64,000 nt of DNA. Source: DATJLY01 sp963773665 (GTDB taxonomy: Bacteria; Pseudomonadota; Alphaproteobacteria; ATCC43930; CGMCC-115725). The DNA lies in NCBI GenBank assembly GCA_963773665.1, contig CAVZBZ010000002.1, forward strand, positions 682,001-746,000, read 5' to 3'. Below, piece after piece: positions 52,022-60,639 of the stretch. The position numbers and the translations under genes are program-made. The notes beneath the pieces were generated by a model, which was given only the letters and a program-made list of their open reading frames with translations, was not told the origin of the DNA and searched no databases. Numbering within the stretch: position 1 is the stretch's first letter; each line of letters opens with the position of its first letter.

Positions 52022-52951
52022 TCAATACATGACGGCGCGGAGCGGCGGCTTCGCATCGCCAGCCTGCGGGAAGGCGGACAGCTCGGCATCGGGCTTCGCG
52101 CCCCACATGCACACCGCGTATTGGTCGAACGGGAACTGGCGCGGGCGGTAGGCCGCTTCGTCCTCGGGGCGGATGTGCTTCACGCCGACCGAATACTCAT
52201 AGACCATGCCGTCGGGCCCGCGGAAATAGAGCATGACCGCCGTCGAAAGCGGATGGCGGCCGGGCCCCAGCAGGATTTTGACGCCCTTCTCTTTCAGGAA
52301 GTACCAGGACCGCATCACGTCGTCGATATCCTCGACCTGGTGATTGATGTGCTGCACGCCGGTGCGCTGCGCCGGGAAGAGCGCCAGTGAATGATGCGCC
52401 GTCGCGATGCGCAGAAGCGGCGCGTCGCCGATCCAGTCGCTGACGCGCGCGTTGCAGATGCGCGTCCAGAACGCCTCGTCGCGCGCCGGGTCCTTGGTGT
52501 AGAGGCCGATATGGCTGAACCCGGTGATGCCGGCGTCGCGCGCCGGGAAATAGCGCACGCCCGAATGATAGGGCCGCGCCACGACCTCGATCTTGTTGCC
52601 GGTGGGATCGGAGAACGCGACGAAGGCGCGGACGCGGCGCTTGTCGCATTCCTCCCGGGTGCCGAGATGAACGGGCCGGCCCGCTTCTTCGAGCTCGGCT
52701 GCGACCTTGTCGAGATCGTCGGGGTCGATGAGGTCGAAGCCGATCGTCTGGTCGCCCGGATCGCCCTCGAAATAGACCAGCGTGTGGTCGCGCGTGTCGC
52801 CGCGGACCGCAACCTTGTCGCTGCGGAAATAGGCCGATTTGCCCTCGCGCGCGACGAGCTGAAGTCCGACGATGTCGGTTGCGAAGCGGATCGCGCCGTC
52901 GAGATCGGGCGTGCCGATGCGGAGGTACCGGATGTCCTGGAGATCGATCAT
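52022..52951 (-). CDS. VOC-family extradiol dioxygenase-like protein
   Basis: 309 residues, two VOC domains. Candidate ligands: His147 (FSHIGLYTK), a His in VQHINHQVED (201 or 204) and Glu252 (MVYEYSVG). Fits a BphC/HpaD-like ring cleavage enzyme; the substrate is unknown. The start at 52951 is chosen over in-frame codons up to 53014, which lie toward the marR 3' end. It forms an operon with the MarR gene and the GYD gene. Confidence 0.84.
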   Translation of the reverse strand: MIDLQDIRYLRIGTPDLDGAIRFATDIVGLQLVAREGKSAYFRSDKVAVRGDTRDHTLVYFEGDPGDQTIGFDLIDPDDLDKVAAELEEAGRPVHLGTREECDKRRVRAFVAFSDPTGNKIEVVARPYHSGVRYFPARDAGITGFSHIGLYTKDPARDEAFWTRICNARVSDWIGDAPLLRIATAHHSLALFPAQRTGVQHINHQVEDIDDVMRSWYFLKEKGVKILLGPGRHPLSTAVMLYFRGPDGMVYEYSVGVKHIRPEDEAAYRPRQFPFDQYAVCMWGAKPDAELSAFPQAGDAKPPLRAVMY

Positions 52952-53032
52952 GGCGCCCGTGTCCTCACGAGATGGCGGTAGGCCGAGCCTGCGGCCTGAC
53001 GCCTTCCTTGTCAACGCGAGGACGGTCCCGCC

Positions 53033-53518
53033 TCAGGCCGCGGATTGCCGCCGCTGACCCCGCACCCTGCCCTGCTCTTGCTCGGATTTGAGCGACGCGA
53101 TCGCCTCGCCGATCTGTGCGAGCATACGCTTCAGCTCCTGCAACTGCCGGTTGCCGAGGCTCGCCGTCACTGCCTCTTCATAACTGGCGGCGGCGGCGAT
53201 CAGCTTTTGCGCGAGCGCACGGCCCTGGTCGGTCGCGCGGATGCGCACGGCGCGCGCGTCCTTGCCCGAGCGGCGGCGCGAGACAAGCCGGCGCGACTGC
53301 ATCGTGCCGATGAGCCGCGACAGGGTCGAGACCTCCATGTCGGTGAGGTCCGCCAGTTCGCCGAGGCGGACGTCCTCCTGGCGGCTCAATGCCGCGAGCA
53401 CGCGGTACATCGACAGCGTGACGCCGAACCGCGCGAGATCGCGCTCGCCGAACAGCTCGGCCATCCGGATCCCGGTGCGATTAAGGAGGAAAGGAAGATT
53501 GCTTCTGAAATCAAACAT
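53033..53518 (-). CDS. MarR-family transcriptional regulator
   Basis: 161 residues. Winged-helix MarR fold: TLSMYRVLAALSRQEDVRLGELADL, recognition helix MEVSTLSRLIGTMQSRRLV, wing SGKDARAVRIRATDQGRAL. MarR proteins near extradiol dioxygenases usually sense the aromatic or its CoA ester. It precedes the VOC dioxygenase gene on the same strand. A palindrome lies in the 69-bp gap to the divergently ordered upstream gene. Confidence 0.9.
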   Translation of the reverse strand: MFDFRSNLPFLLNRTGIRMAELFGERDLARFGVTLSMYRVLAALSRQEDVRLGELADLTDMEVSTLSRLIGTMQSRRLVSRRRSGKDARAVRIRATDQGRALAQKLIAAAASYEEAVTASLGNRQLQELKRMLAQIGEAIASLKSEQEQGRVRGQRRQSAA

Positions 53519-53535
53519 TGCCAGCCCATCTTTTT

Positions 53536-53553
53536 AGTTGTCTCTTGCCAACT
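53536..53553. promoter_or_regulatory. Candidate MarR operator
   Basis: AGTTGTCTCTTGCCAACT: perfect 5-bp arms AGTTG/CAACT around 8 bases, in an AT-rich island directly upstream of the marR start (53518). Spacing and position are those of a MarR dimer site. Confidence 0.55.
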
Positions 53554-53587
53554 TTACGCCGGAAATTTCCGGCTGTGTAGCGGAAAA

Positions 53588-55930
53588 TCAGTGCCGCGCG
53601 GAAGCAACGAGCGCGCGCGCGGCGGCAACGATCGCATCGGCATCGAGGCGATAAGCGCGATAAAGATCAGGAATATCGCCCGACTGGCCGAACGACTGGA
53701 CGCCGAGCGGCGCGATCGGGTGGCCGAGCACGCTGCCGAGCCAGGACAGCGCGAGTGGATGCCCGTCGAGCACGGTGACGAGCGCCGCGTCCCGCGCAAG
53801 TTCGCCGAGCAGCCGTCCGACATGCGAGCGCGCGCCCGCCGCGAGCCAGTCGCGATGGAGCCGGTCGGGCGAGGTCACGACCATGAGGCCGGCGCTCGAA
53901 GTATATTCGCCGATGCGCGCCAAAGCCGCGATCGCCTCGGGCACGACGGCGCCCATGGCGACGACCGCGATCGTGCCGCCCGGCGCCGGGCGCTTCAGCC
54001 AATAGGCGCCGGCGGTCACGTCGGCGGCAAGCGCGTCGTCCATCTCGCGGCGCGGCTGCTCGACCGAGCGGGTCGAAAGCCGCAGATAGACCGCGCCGCC
54101 GTCCGGCCGCTGCATGTGCTCGAAACCCCAGCGCATCACCGCGTCGAGTTCGTCGACGAAGGCCGGCTCGAACAGGGTCAGGCCCGGCTGGCCGATGCCG
54201 ACGAGCGGTTCCGCGACCGATTGGTGCGCGCCGCCCTCGGGCGCCAAGGTGATGCCCGACGGCGTCGCCACCAGCATGAAGCGCGCATCCTGGTAGCAGG
54301 CGTAGTTGAGCGCATCGAGCCCGCGCGCGATGAACGGATCGTAGAGCGTGCCGACCGGCAGAAGGCGCGCGCCGAATTGCCGCTCGGCCAGCCCCAATGC
54401 GGCCAGCAGCAGGAAAAGATTGTTCTCGGCGATGCCGAGCTCGATATGCCGTCCGTCCGGCGCGAGCGTCCATTTCTGCGCCGACGGCAGGCGCTGCTCG
54501 CGGAACAGGTCGGCATGTGCGGTGCGGGCGAACACGGCGACTTGGTTGACCCAGCCGCCGAGATTGGTCGAGACGGTCACGTCGGGCGAGGTCGTGACCA
54601 CGCGCGAGGCGAAATCGCCGCCGGAGCGCGCGATCTCGATCATGATGCGGCCGAAGCCTTCCTGCGTCGAAAGCGAAGCCGTGCGCGGCAGGCCGAGTTT
54701 CGGCATCGGCAAAGGCGGCGCGAGGCGCAGGCGCGGCGGCGTGCGCTTCGCGATCGGCACGGAAGATAGAAACGCCTCGAGCTCCGCCTCTGGGATGTCG
54801 ACCCCGGCGAACCGGTCCCATTCCTTGCCGTCGGGAATTTTCTCGGCGGCCTTGTAGCTTACCATCTGCGCCGGGTTCATCAATCCCGCGTGATTGTCCT
54901 TGTGGCCGGCGAGCGGCAGGCCCATCCCCTTGATCGTGTAGGCGACGAAGCAGTGCGGCACGTCGTCGCGCGCTTCATCGAACGCCTCGACGATCGACGC
55001 CATGTCGTGCCCGGCGAGATTCGTCATGAGAGCGTGAAGCGCCGCGTCATCGTGCGATTGGAGCAACAGGGCAATGCCCGGATCCGACGCGAGATCGGCC
55101 GCAAGGCGCTTGCGCCACGAAACTCCGCCCTGAAAAGCGAGCGCCGAATAGAGATCGTTCGGACACTCGTCGATCCAGCGCCGCAGAGAAGCGCCGCCCG
55201 GTCCCGCCAGCGCCGCCTCGAGGCGCTTGCCGTATTTGAGCGTCACGACCTTCCAGCCGACCGTGGCGAAGAATTCCTGGATCTTCTGGAACAAATGATC
55301 GTTGACGACGCCGTCGAGGCTCTGGCGGTTGTAGTCGATGATCCACCACAGATTCCGCACGTCGTGCTTCCAGCCCTCGAGCAGCGCCTCGAACACGTTG
55401 CCCTCGTCGAGCTCGGCATCGCCCATGAGCGCGATCATCCGGCCGGGCCGAGCGCCCTCCGGCATGAGGCCGTGGAGCCGCACATAGTCCTGGACCAGGG
55501 AAGCGAACAACGTGTGCCCGACGCCGAGCCCGACCGATCCGGTGGAGAAATCGACCGGAGTCTTGTCCTTGGTGCGCGAGGGATAGGCCTGCGCGCCGCC
55601 GAGCGCCCGGAAATGCTCGAGCGCCTCGCGGCTCTGCCGGCCGAGCAGATACTGGACCGCGTGGAAGATGGGTGCCGCGTGCGGCTTCACCGCGAGCCGG
55701 TCCTCGGGCCGAAGCGCGTGGAAATAGAGCGCGGTCATCACAGTTGCCGCCGAGGCGCAGCTCGCCTGATGGCCGCCGACCTTGAGCCCGTCGCGATTCT
55801 CGCGCACGTGGTTCGCGTGGTGGATCGTCCAGGTCGCGAGCCACAGCACCTTGCGCTCGAGCGCGCGCAGCATCGCCAGATGCGACGTCTGTGCGGAGGC
55901 GGGCTGGGATCGGGCCTTGGCGAGCGCCAT
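53588..55930 (-). CDS. Transketolase / AceE-like ThDP enzyme
   Basis: 780 residues. ThDP site GDAELDEGNVFEALLEGWKH with DYNRQSLDG; pyrimidine-domain Glu in RHIELGIAENN; C-terminal transketolase domain to FGQSGDIPDLYRAYRLDADA. It is shorter than AceE (about 890) and longer than typical transketolase, and matches the AceE-related transketolase group. No E2 or E3 partner is encoded nearby. It may decarboxylate or transfer from a 2-oxoacid or keto sugar. Start ATG 55930, 13 bp after the DHA2 stop on the same strand. Confidence 0.85.
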   Translation of the reverse strand: MALAKARSQPASAQTSHLAMLRALERKVLWLATWTIHHANHVRENRDGLKVGGHQASCASAATVMTALYFHALRPEDRLAVKPHAAPIFHAVQYLLGRQSREALEHFRALGGAQAYPSRTKDKTPVDFSTGSVGLGVGHTLFASLVQDYVRLHGLMPEGARPGRMIALMGDAELDEGNVFEALLEGWKHDVRNLWWIIDYNRQSLDGVVNDHLFQKIQEFFATVGWKVVTLKYGKRLEAALAGPGGASLRRWIDECPNDLYSALAFQGGVSWRKRLAADLASDPGIALLLQSHDDAALHALMTNLAGHDMASIVEAFDEARDDVPHCFVAYTIKGMGLPLAGHKDNHAGLMNPAQMVSYKAAEKIPDGKEWDRFAGVDIPEAELEAFLSSVPIAKRTPPRLRLAPPLPMPKLGLPRTASLSTQEGFGRIMIEIARSGGDFASRVVTTSPDVTVSTNLGGWVNQVAVFARTAHADLFREQRLPSAQKWTLAPDGRHIELGIAENNLFLLLAALGLAERQFGARLLPVGTLYDPFIARGLDALNYACYQDARFMLVATPSGITLAPEGGAHQSVAEPLVGIGQPGLTLFEPAFVDELDAVMRWGFEHMQRPDGGAVYLRLSTRSVEQPRREMDDALAADVTAGAYWLKRPAPGGTIAVVAMGAVVPEAIAALARIGEYTSSAGLMVVTSPDRLHRDWLAAGARSHVGRLLGELARDAALVTVLDGHPLALSWLGSVLGHPIAPLGVQSFGQSGDIPDLYRAYRLDADAIVAAARALVASARH

Positions 55931-55943
55931 GGCGCGCTTATAG

Positions 55944-57362
55944 CTAATCCGCCGAGGGCGTGGCGAGTTGATTGCGCGGCGGCGCACGATGGCCGCTCAA
56001 TTCCGCGCCGGCATCGGGGCCAAGGCGGCGGAAAAAAAAGATCGAAACGAGCGCGAAAAGCCCGACCACGACGAAGACCGCGCGCACGTCGCGGGCGCCC
56101 AGCGATGAAGCTCCGACGCCGCGGGTGGCGAGCATCAGTTGCATCAGCACCGCGCCGAGCGCCACGCCGGCGCCGCTGCACAATTGTTGCACCATCTGCG
56201 CGAAGCTTGTGGCGTCGGACAATTCGCGCGGCGGTATCTCGGCGTATTGCAGCGTGCTGAGCGCGTTGTATTGCAGCGAGCGCATGAAGCCGAACGCCAG
56301 GAACGCGGCGAAGATGACTGCATGCGGAGTATCTGCGTTGAAGGCGGCGGTGCCGCCGATCGCGGCAGCGCTCATGACGCCGTTCCACACCACCACGTTG
56401 CGGAAGCCGAAGCGGCGCAGCGCCGCCGGCGCCACGGCGTTCATGGCGATGTTGCCGAGCGCATCCGCGAAGATGAGGATGCCCGAGACGAACGCCGTCA
56501 TGCCGAGCCCGACCTGAAGGAAGACCGGCAGCAGGAACGGCACCGACCCGGCGCTGACGCGAAAGAACATCCCGCCCCACATCGCGAGCGCGAAGGTCGG
56601 AAAGCGGAACAGCGAGATATTGAGGAGCGGGGTCGGATGGCGCCGCGCATGGATGACGGCAAGCGCGCCCATCGCCAGCCCCACGCCGAACAGCGCCCCG
56701 AACCCCAAGGCCTCGCCCAGCGAGCCGTGCGCCGCGAGATCGAGGCTGTAGAGGATCGAGGCGAGCGACAGGCCGCTCAGCACGAAGCCCAGCCAGTCGA
56801 GCGGCCGCGCCACGGACTCGCGGTAATTCTCGATGAGATACGTGACCAGCACCATGCCCAGGATGCCGATCGGCACATTGAGGAAGAACACCCAGCGCCA
56901 CGAGAAATAGGTCGTGATGAAGCCGCCGACCGGCGGCCCCACCACCGGGCCGACGAAGGCCGGCACGACGAGCCAGGCCATGGCGCGCACATATTGCGAG
57001 CGGTCGACGCTGCGGAACAGCACGAGGCGGCCGACCGGCACCATCATCGCGCCGCCGATGCCCTGGATGACGCGCGCACCGACCAGCTCGGAAAGATTGT
57101 TGCTGAGGCCGCAGAACACCGAGGCAACGGTGAAGACGCCGATCGCCGCACGGAACACCGTGCGCGCGCCATAACGGTCGGCGGCCCAGCCCGACAGCGG
57201 AATGAAGATCGCGAGGCTGAGCATGTAGGCGGTGACGCCGAGCGAGAGCCGCACCGGATCGGAGCCGAAGGATTGCGCCATCGCCGGCAGCGCCGTCGTG
57301 ATGACGGTGCCGGTGAACGTCTCCATGAAGAAGGCGCAGGCGACGACGAGCGCGACGATCAT
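55944..57362 (-). CDS. DHA2-family MFS multidrug/efflux transporter
   Basis: 472 residues, 14-helix DHA2 layout. Motif A GWAADRYGARTVFRA; motif C-like GPVVGPPVGGFITTYFSWRWVFFLNVPIG. Probably a proton-driven exporter in the inner membrane. It precedes the AceE-like gene by 13 bp on the reverse strand and may be co-transcribed. Confidence 0.9.
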   Translation of the reverse strand: MIVALVVACAFFMETFTGTVITTALPAMAQSFGSDPVRLSLGVTAYMLSLAIFIPLSGWAADRYGARTVFRAAIGVFTVASVFCGLSNNLSELVGARVIQGIGGAMMVPVGRLVLFRSVDRSQYVRAMAWLVVPAFVGPVVGPPVGGFITTYFSWRWVFFLNVPIGILGMVLVTYLIENYRESVARPLDWLGFVLSGLSLASILYSLDLAAHGSLGEALGFGALFGVGLAMGALAVIHARRHPTPLLNISLFRFPTFALAMWGGMFFRVSAGSVPFLLPVFLQVGLGMTAFVSGILIFADALGNIAMNAVAPAALRRFGFRNVVVWNGVMSAAAIGGTAAFNADTPHAVIFAAFLAFGFMRSLQYNALSTLQYAEIPPRELSDATSFAQMVQQLCSGAGVALGAVLMQLMLATRGVGASSLGARDVRAVFVVVGLFALVSIFFFRRLGPDAGAELSGHRAPPRNQLATPSAD

Positions 57363-57391
57363 CTGGCTTGAGGAACCACCCCCTCACCCTG

Positions 57392-57420
57392 CCCTCTCCC
57401 CCACTGAGTGGGGGCGAGGG
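57392..57420. repeat. REP-like intergenic palindrome
   Basis: CCCCCAC/GTGGGGG with loop TGA (57398-57404, 57408-57414), extended by CCCTC/GAGGG on the outside. It matches the GC-rich CCCTC...GAGGG palindromes scattered in alphaproteobacterial intergenic DNA. No T run, so it is probably not a terminator. Confidence 0.6.
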
Positions 57421-57435
57421 GGGAGGTTTCGGGCC

Positions 57436-57942
57436 TCAGATATCGACGCCGGGGCGCTTGAAATTGCGGTCGTGGTGGCCCTTGCCCGTCATGTCGCCGT
57501 GCTCGAACAGCCAGCGGTAGCCGCCTTCGGGGTTGGTGAGGATTTCCCAGCAATTGTCGTCGGCATCCCAGAAATAGAAGCTGTAGGTGCCGTGCTGCAG
57601 GAACGGCTTGCTGATCTTGGTGAGCTTCCACTTCTCGGCCTGCTCGGTGACGATGCGGTGTGCCTCGTCGACCTCCTCCTTGGTGCGGACGTCGATCCCG
57701 TTGTGATTGAGGTGGTTCATCACGCCCACGTTCTTGCTCTTGACCACGGCATAGCAGTGGTCGCCGCCGAGGCGGATGAGCAGCGAGATCGCGCTCGTCT
57801 GCACCACCTCGAAGCCCAGGAATTCCTCGTAGAATTTGCGCGAGAATTCGAGGTCGCGGCTGTCGAGCGTGCCGTGCGACAGGAATTTGAGCTTGAGCGC
57901 GGGCTCGACCTTGGCGGCCGGCTTCTCGTCGGTGAGCGACAT
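57436..57942 (-). CDS. VOC-family protein, single domain
   Basis: 168 residues. Conserved His in FLSHGTLDSRD, His in MNHLNHNGID and Glu in CWEILTNPEGG form a VOC metal site. Single-domain VOC proteins act as dimers; reactions vary (dioxygenase, glyoxalase, epimerase). Start ATG 57942 follows GGGAGAACG. Confidence 0.83.
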   Translation of the reverse strand: MSLTDEKPAAKVEPALKLKFLSHGTLDSRDLEFSRKFYEEFLGFEVVQTSAISLLIRLGGDHCYAVVKSKNVGVMNHLNHNGIDVRTKEEVDEAHRIVTEQAEKWKLTKISKPFLQHGTYSFYFWDADDNCWEILTNPEGGYRWLFEHGDMTGKGHHDRNFKRPGVDI

Positions 57943-58043
57943 GGGCGTTCTCCCAGTGATCCTCTCGTGACATTCTACCGCCCGCCCGGGCGACGGCAAC
58001 AGCCTCGCCCGCGCCGCCCGGGCGCTGGTATGATCGCGGCACA

Positions 58044-58523
58044 ATGGACGGAACGACGCTGCTTTTCCTGCCGCAACTCGGGCCGCTCTATGCGGCTGCC
58101 GCGCCCGTGGCCGAGACGCTCATTCGCGTCGTCGTCGCGTTCGCGCTCGTGCCGCATGGCTTACGCTTCGCGTTCGGCTTGTTCCCGAATTCGGGGAGCC
58201 GCGCCTTGAGCCTCGCCGCGCTTCGTACGATGCTCAATGCGCACGGCTACCGGCCCGGCTGGTTCTGGGCGGCGGCGATCGCCACGCTCGAGCTGCTCGG
58301 CGGCCCGCTGCTCGGTCTCGGGCTCTTCACCCGGCCGCTCGCGCTCGCCGCGTTCCTGTTCCTCGTCATGGCGGCATTCGAGCATTGGCGCTTCGATGGG
58401 TATTTCTGGAACACGCTCGGGCTCGAATACCCGATGGTGTGGTCGGCCGGCATGCTGTTCTTCGTCGTGCACGGCGGCGGCCCCTATTCCCTTGACTCCT
58501 GGCTCCTGGGACACGAGTTCTAA
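58044..58523 (+). CDS. DoxX-family membrane protein
   Basis: 159 residues with four predicted membrane helices. RVVVAFALVPHGLRFAFGLF, FLFLVMAAFEHW and VWSAGMLFFVVHGGGPYSLD fit DoxX/DoxD-like proteins, which are linked to quinone-based redox or redox stress. Role here unknown. Confidence 0.82.
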   Translation: MDGTTLLFLPQLGPLYAAAAPVAETLIRVVVAFALVPHGLRFAFGLFPNSGSRALSLAALRTMLNAHGYRPGWFWAAAIATLELLGGPLLGLGLFTRPLALAAFLFLVMAAFEHWRFDGYFWNTLGLEYPMVWSAGMLFFVVHGGGPYSLDSWLLGHEF

Positions 58524-58586
58524 AGCTGGAATATCGCGCCGGCCGTCATCGTTGTCGGCACGGGAGCGCGCGAAAGGATGTGGATC

Positions 58587-58961
58587 ATGACGAACCGCTC
58601 GGACCGGCTGCGGGTCGCCCTCGCCGGCGCGGCGTTCGCGGCGCTCGCCGCGGTGACGCTTGTTCCGTTTCCGGCCGCAGCCCGCGTGCATTCCTTCGTC
58701 GGCTTCGGATTCAATTTCGGCGTTCCGGTTTATCCGCCGCCGCCGCCGATCGTGTACGCGCCGCCGCCGGCTTATTACGTTCCGCCGCCGCCGCTCGTCT
58801 ATTCTCCGCCGCCGGCTTATGCACCGCCTGCGGCCAACGCGCCCGCCGCCGGGCAATATTGCCGCGAATACCAAAGCACGACGGTGATCAACGGCGCGCC
58901 GCAGCCGATGTATGGCACGGCCTGTCTCCAGCCGGACGGTTCCTGGCGCATCGTCAATTGA
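58587..58961 (+). CDS. Small secreted protein with Pro-rich linker
   Basis: 124 residues. Signal peptide (LAGAAFAALAAVTLVPFPAAA), a Pro/Tyr-rich middle with repeated YVPPPP and YSPPPA units (about residues 45-85), and a C-terminal domain with two Cys (QYCREYQSTTVING, YGTACLQPDGSW). This C-terminus matches the REYQ...GTAC..PDG.W motif of small alphaproteobacterial surface/periplasmic proteins. An ATG at 58578 is an alternative start. Confidence 0.7.
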   Translation: MTNRSDRLRVALAGAAFAALAAVTLVPFPAAARVHSFVGFGFNFGVPVYPPPPPIVYAPPPAYYVPPPPLVYSPPPAYAPPAANAPAAGQYCREYQSTTVINGAPQPMYGTACLQPDGSWRIVN

Positions 58962-59062
58962 GCGTGCGTGCCATTCGTCGATTGCGCTTGAGCGGAAGCG
59001 TCCGATCGGAATAGGGTGCGTCGTGCCGCACGTCGCGGCGTTCTTGCCCCATCGATTCAAAA

Positions 59063-59284
59063 ATGACTACAGCATCGCCGATCTCCATCGGCCAGCGTTT
59101 CCGGGATGTGCAGCAGCGCAGCTTCGGCCGTCCCGGGCTCGAATGGGTCGTTCGCGACATTCTTACCGGCACGGACGGGCTCGCTTATGCCCGCCTCGTC
59201 TCGGCCGGCGATCCGACCAAGCTGAAGAGCCTGTCCTTCGCCGTGCTGGCCGACCGCCACAGGTTCGAGCGCGTCGACCGCTGA
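59063..59284 (+). CDS. Small conserved-looking protein, unknown function
   Basis: 73 residues beginning MTTASPISIGQRFRDV. Predicted beta strands (WVVRDILTGTDGLAYARLV, KSLSFAVLADRHRFERV) and no signal or membrane part. It resembles short strand-rich proteins of unknown role in alphaproteobacteria. Coding is supported by codon bias and by the lack of any better reading. Confidence 0.6.
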   Translation: MTTASPISIGQRFRDVQQRSFGRPGLEWVVRDILTGTDGLAYARLVSAGDPTKLKSLSFAVLADRHRFERVDR

Positions 59285-59352
59285 TCCAGGGTTTTGCATT
59301 TTCGCGCCGGATGTCCGATCATGGTCCTTGAGCTTTCGAGCGGAGGACGAAG

Positions 59353-60594
59353 ATGGCGCCCGACACGATCAATCCCGCGGTAGAGCAGAAATTCAGCGTC
59401 GGCGACATCGAGCTGCCGCGGCCGTTCCGGGTGCGGCGTCTCGGCCATTTCGGCGTCGATATCCAGGATCCCGAGCAGGGCCGCCGGTTCTATGAGCGGC
59501 TCTTGGGATTCCGCGTTTCCGACGAGCTCGACATGGGCGGCCGCATTCCGGCCGAGCTCAAGGGCAAGATCGGCCCGACCGTCGGATATTTCAGCCGCCA
59601 CGGCACGGACCATCATTCCTTCGTCTGGTTCCCGCGCCGCGCGCGCCAGGCGATGCTGCCGGAAGCGAAGGAGTTCCCCGAGGTCACGACCAACCAGATC
59701 ACCTGGCAGGTGGGCGCGCTGCGCGAAGTGGTCCAGGGCCTCGACTTCATGAAGAAGCGCGACGTGCGCATCCGCCGCTCGGGCCGCGACACGCCGGGCT
59801 CCAACTGGCACTTCTATCCGTTCGACCCCGAGGGCCACACCAACGAGCTCTATTACGGCATCGAGCAGATCGGCTGGGACGGCTGCAGCAAGCCGGCAGC
59901 GCTGCACAAGATCACCTACCACCAGGCGCCCGAATTGCCGCATCGCTCGGAATATGCCGAGGTCGCGCGCGAGCTCGATGGCAGCACCGATCCGCGGGCC
60001 GGCTGGCGCGCCAAGGAATGGCTCGAGGAAAAATACGATGTCGGCGGCGTCCTGCTCGGGCGGCCGTTCAAGGTCGTGCGCATCGGCCCGGTGCGGCTCT
60101 TCGTCAAGGATGTGGAGCGCGTCACGGCGTGGTACCGCGACACGCTTGGCCTCAGCGTGACCGAGGAGATCACGTGGAAGGGCCACCGCTGCGTCTTCCT
60201 GCGCTGCAACACCGAGCATCACACCATGGCGCTCTATCCGATTGCGCTGCGCGCCGAACTGGGCCTGCGTCCGGATTCGACGCTGATGGCGTTCGGGCTC
60301 CAGGTCGGCGACTACAAGCAGCTCAAGGACGCGGTGACGTTCCTGAAAGGCGAAGGCGTCACGGTCAAACATCTGCCGCCCGAGCTGTTCCCCGGCATCG
60401 ACTATTCGGCCTTCGCGCTCGACCCGGACGGTCACGCGATCCAGCTCTATTACTACATGGAGCAGGTCGGCTGGGACGGGAAGCCGCGCCCGGCATCGCT
60501 CCGGCCCAAGGTCGATAACGACCATTGGCCCGACAAGGTGACGGCGCAACCCGACACGTTCCTCGGCGAGGCGTTCCTCGGGCCGCTGGGATAA
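59353..60594 (+). CDS. VOC-family protein, two domains, possible extradiol dioxygenase
   Basis: 413 residues, larger than the other VOC proteins. Domain 1 (30-190) has GHFGVDIQDPEQGRRFYERLLG, HGTDHHSFVWFP and EGHTNELYYGIEQIG; domain 2 (225-390) has VRLFVKDVERVTAWYRDTLG, NTEHHTMALYP and DGHAIQLYYYMEQVGWDG. The final DGHAIQLYYYMEQ segment would carry a terminal ligand (Gln/Glu) instead of a plain Glu; metal site is only partly typical. Substrate unknown. 45 bp upstream of the second CoxL-like gene. Confidence 0.8.
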   Translation: MAPDTINPAVEQKFSVGDIELPRPFRVRRLGHFGVDIQDPEQGRRFYERLLGFRVSDELDMGGRIPAELKGKIGPTVGYFSRHGTDHHSFVWFPRRARQAMLPEAKEFPEVTTNQITWQVGALREVVQGLDFMKKRDVRIRRSGRDTPGSNWHFYPFDPEGHTNELYYGIEQIGWDGCSKPAALHKITYHQAPELPHRSEYAEVARELDGSTDPRAGWRAKEWLEEKYDVGGVLLGRPFKVVRIGPVRLFVKDVERVTAWYRDTLGLSVTEEITWKGHRCVFLRCNTEHHTMALYPIALRAELGLRPDSTLMAFGLQVGDYKQLKDAVTFLKGEGVTVKHLPPELFPGIDYSAFALDPDGHAIQLYYYMEQVGWDGKPRPASLRPKVDNDHWPDKVTAQPDTFLGEAFLGPLG

Positions 60595-60639
60595 GCACGA
60601 AGCGGCGCGCCGGCTTAACGGCGCGGCAGGGAGCTCGAG

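Noticed and set aside
57381..57430. Terminator before the DHA2 transporter
   Set aside because: The stem is strong but has no T run on either strand; it fits a dispersed GC-rich palindrome better.
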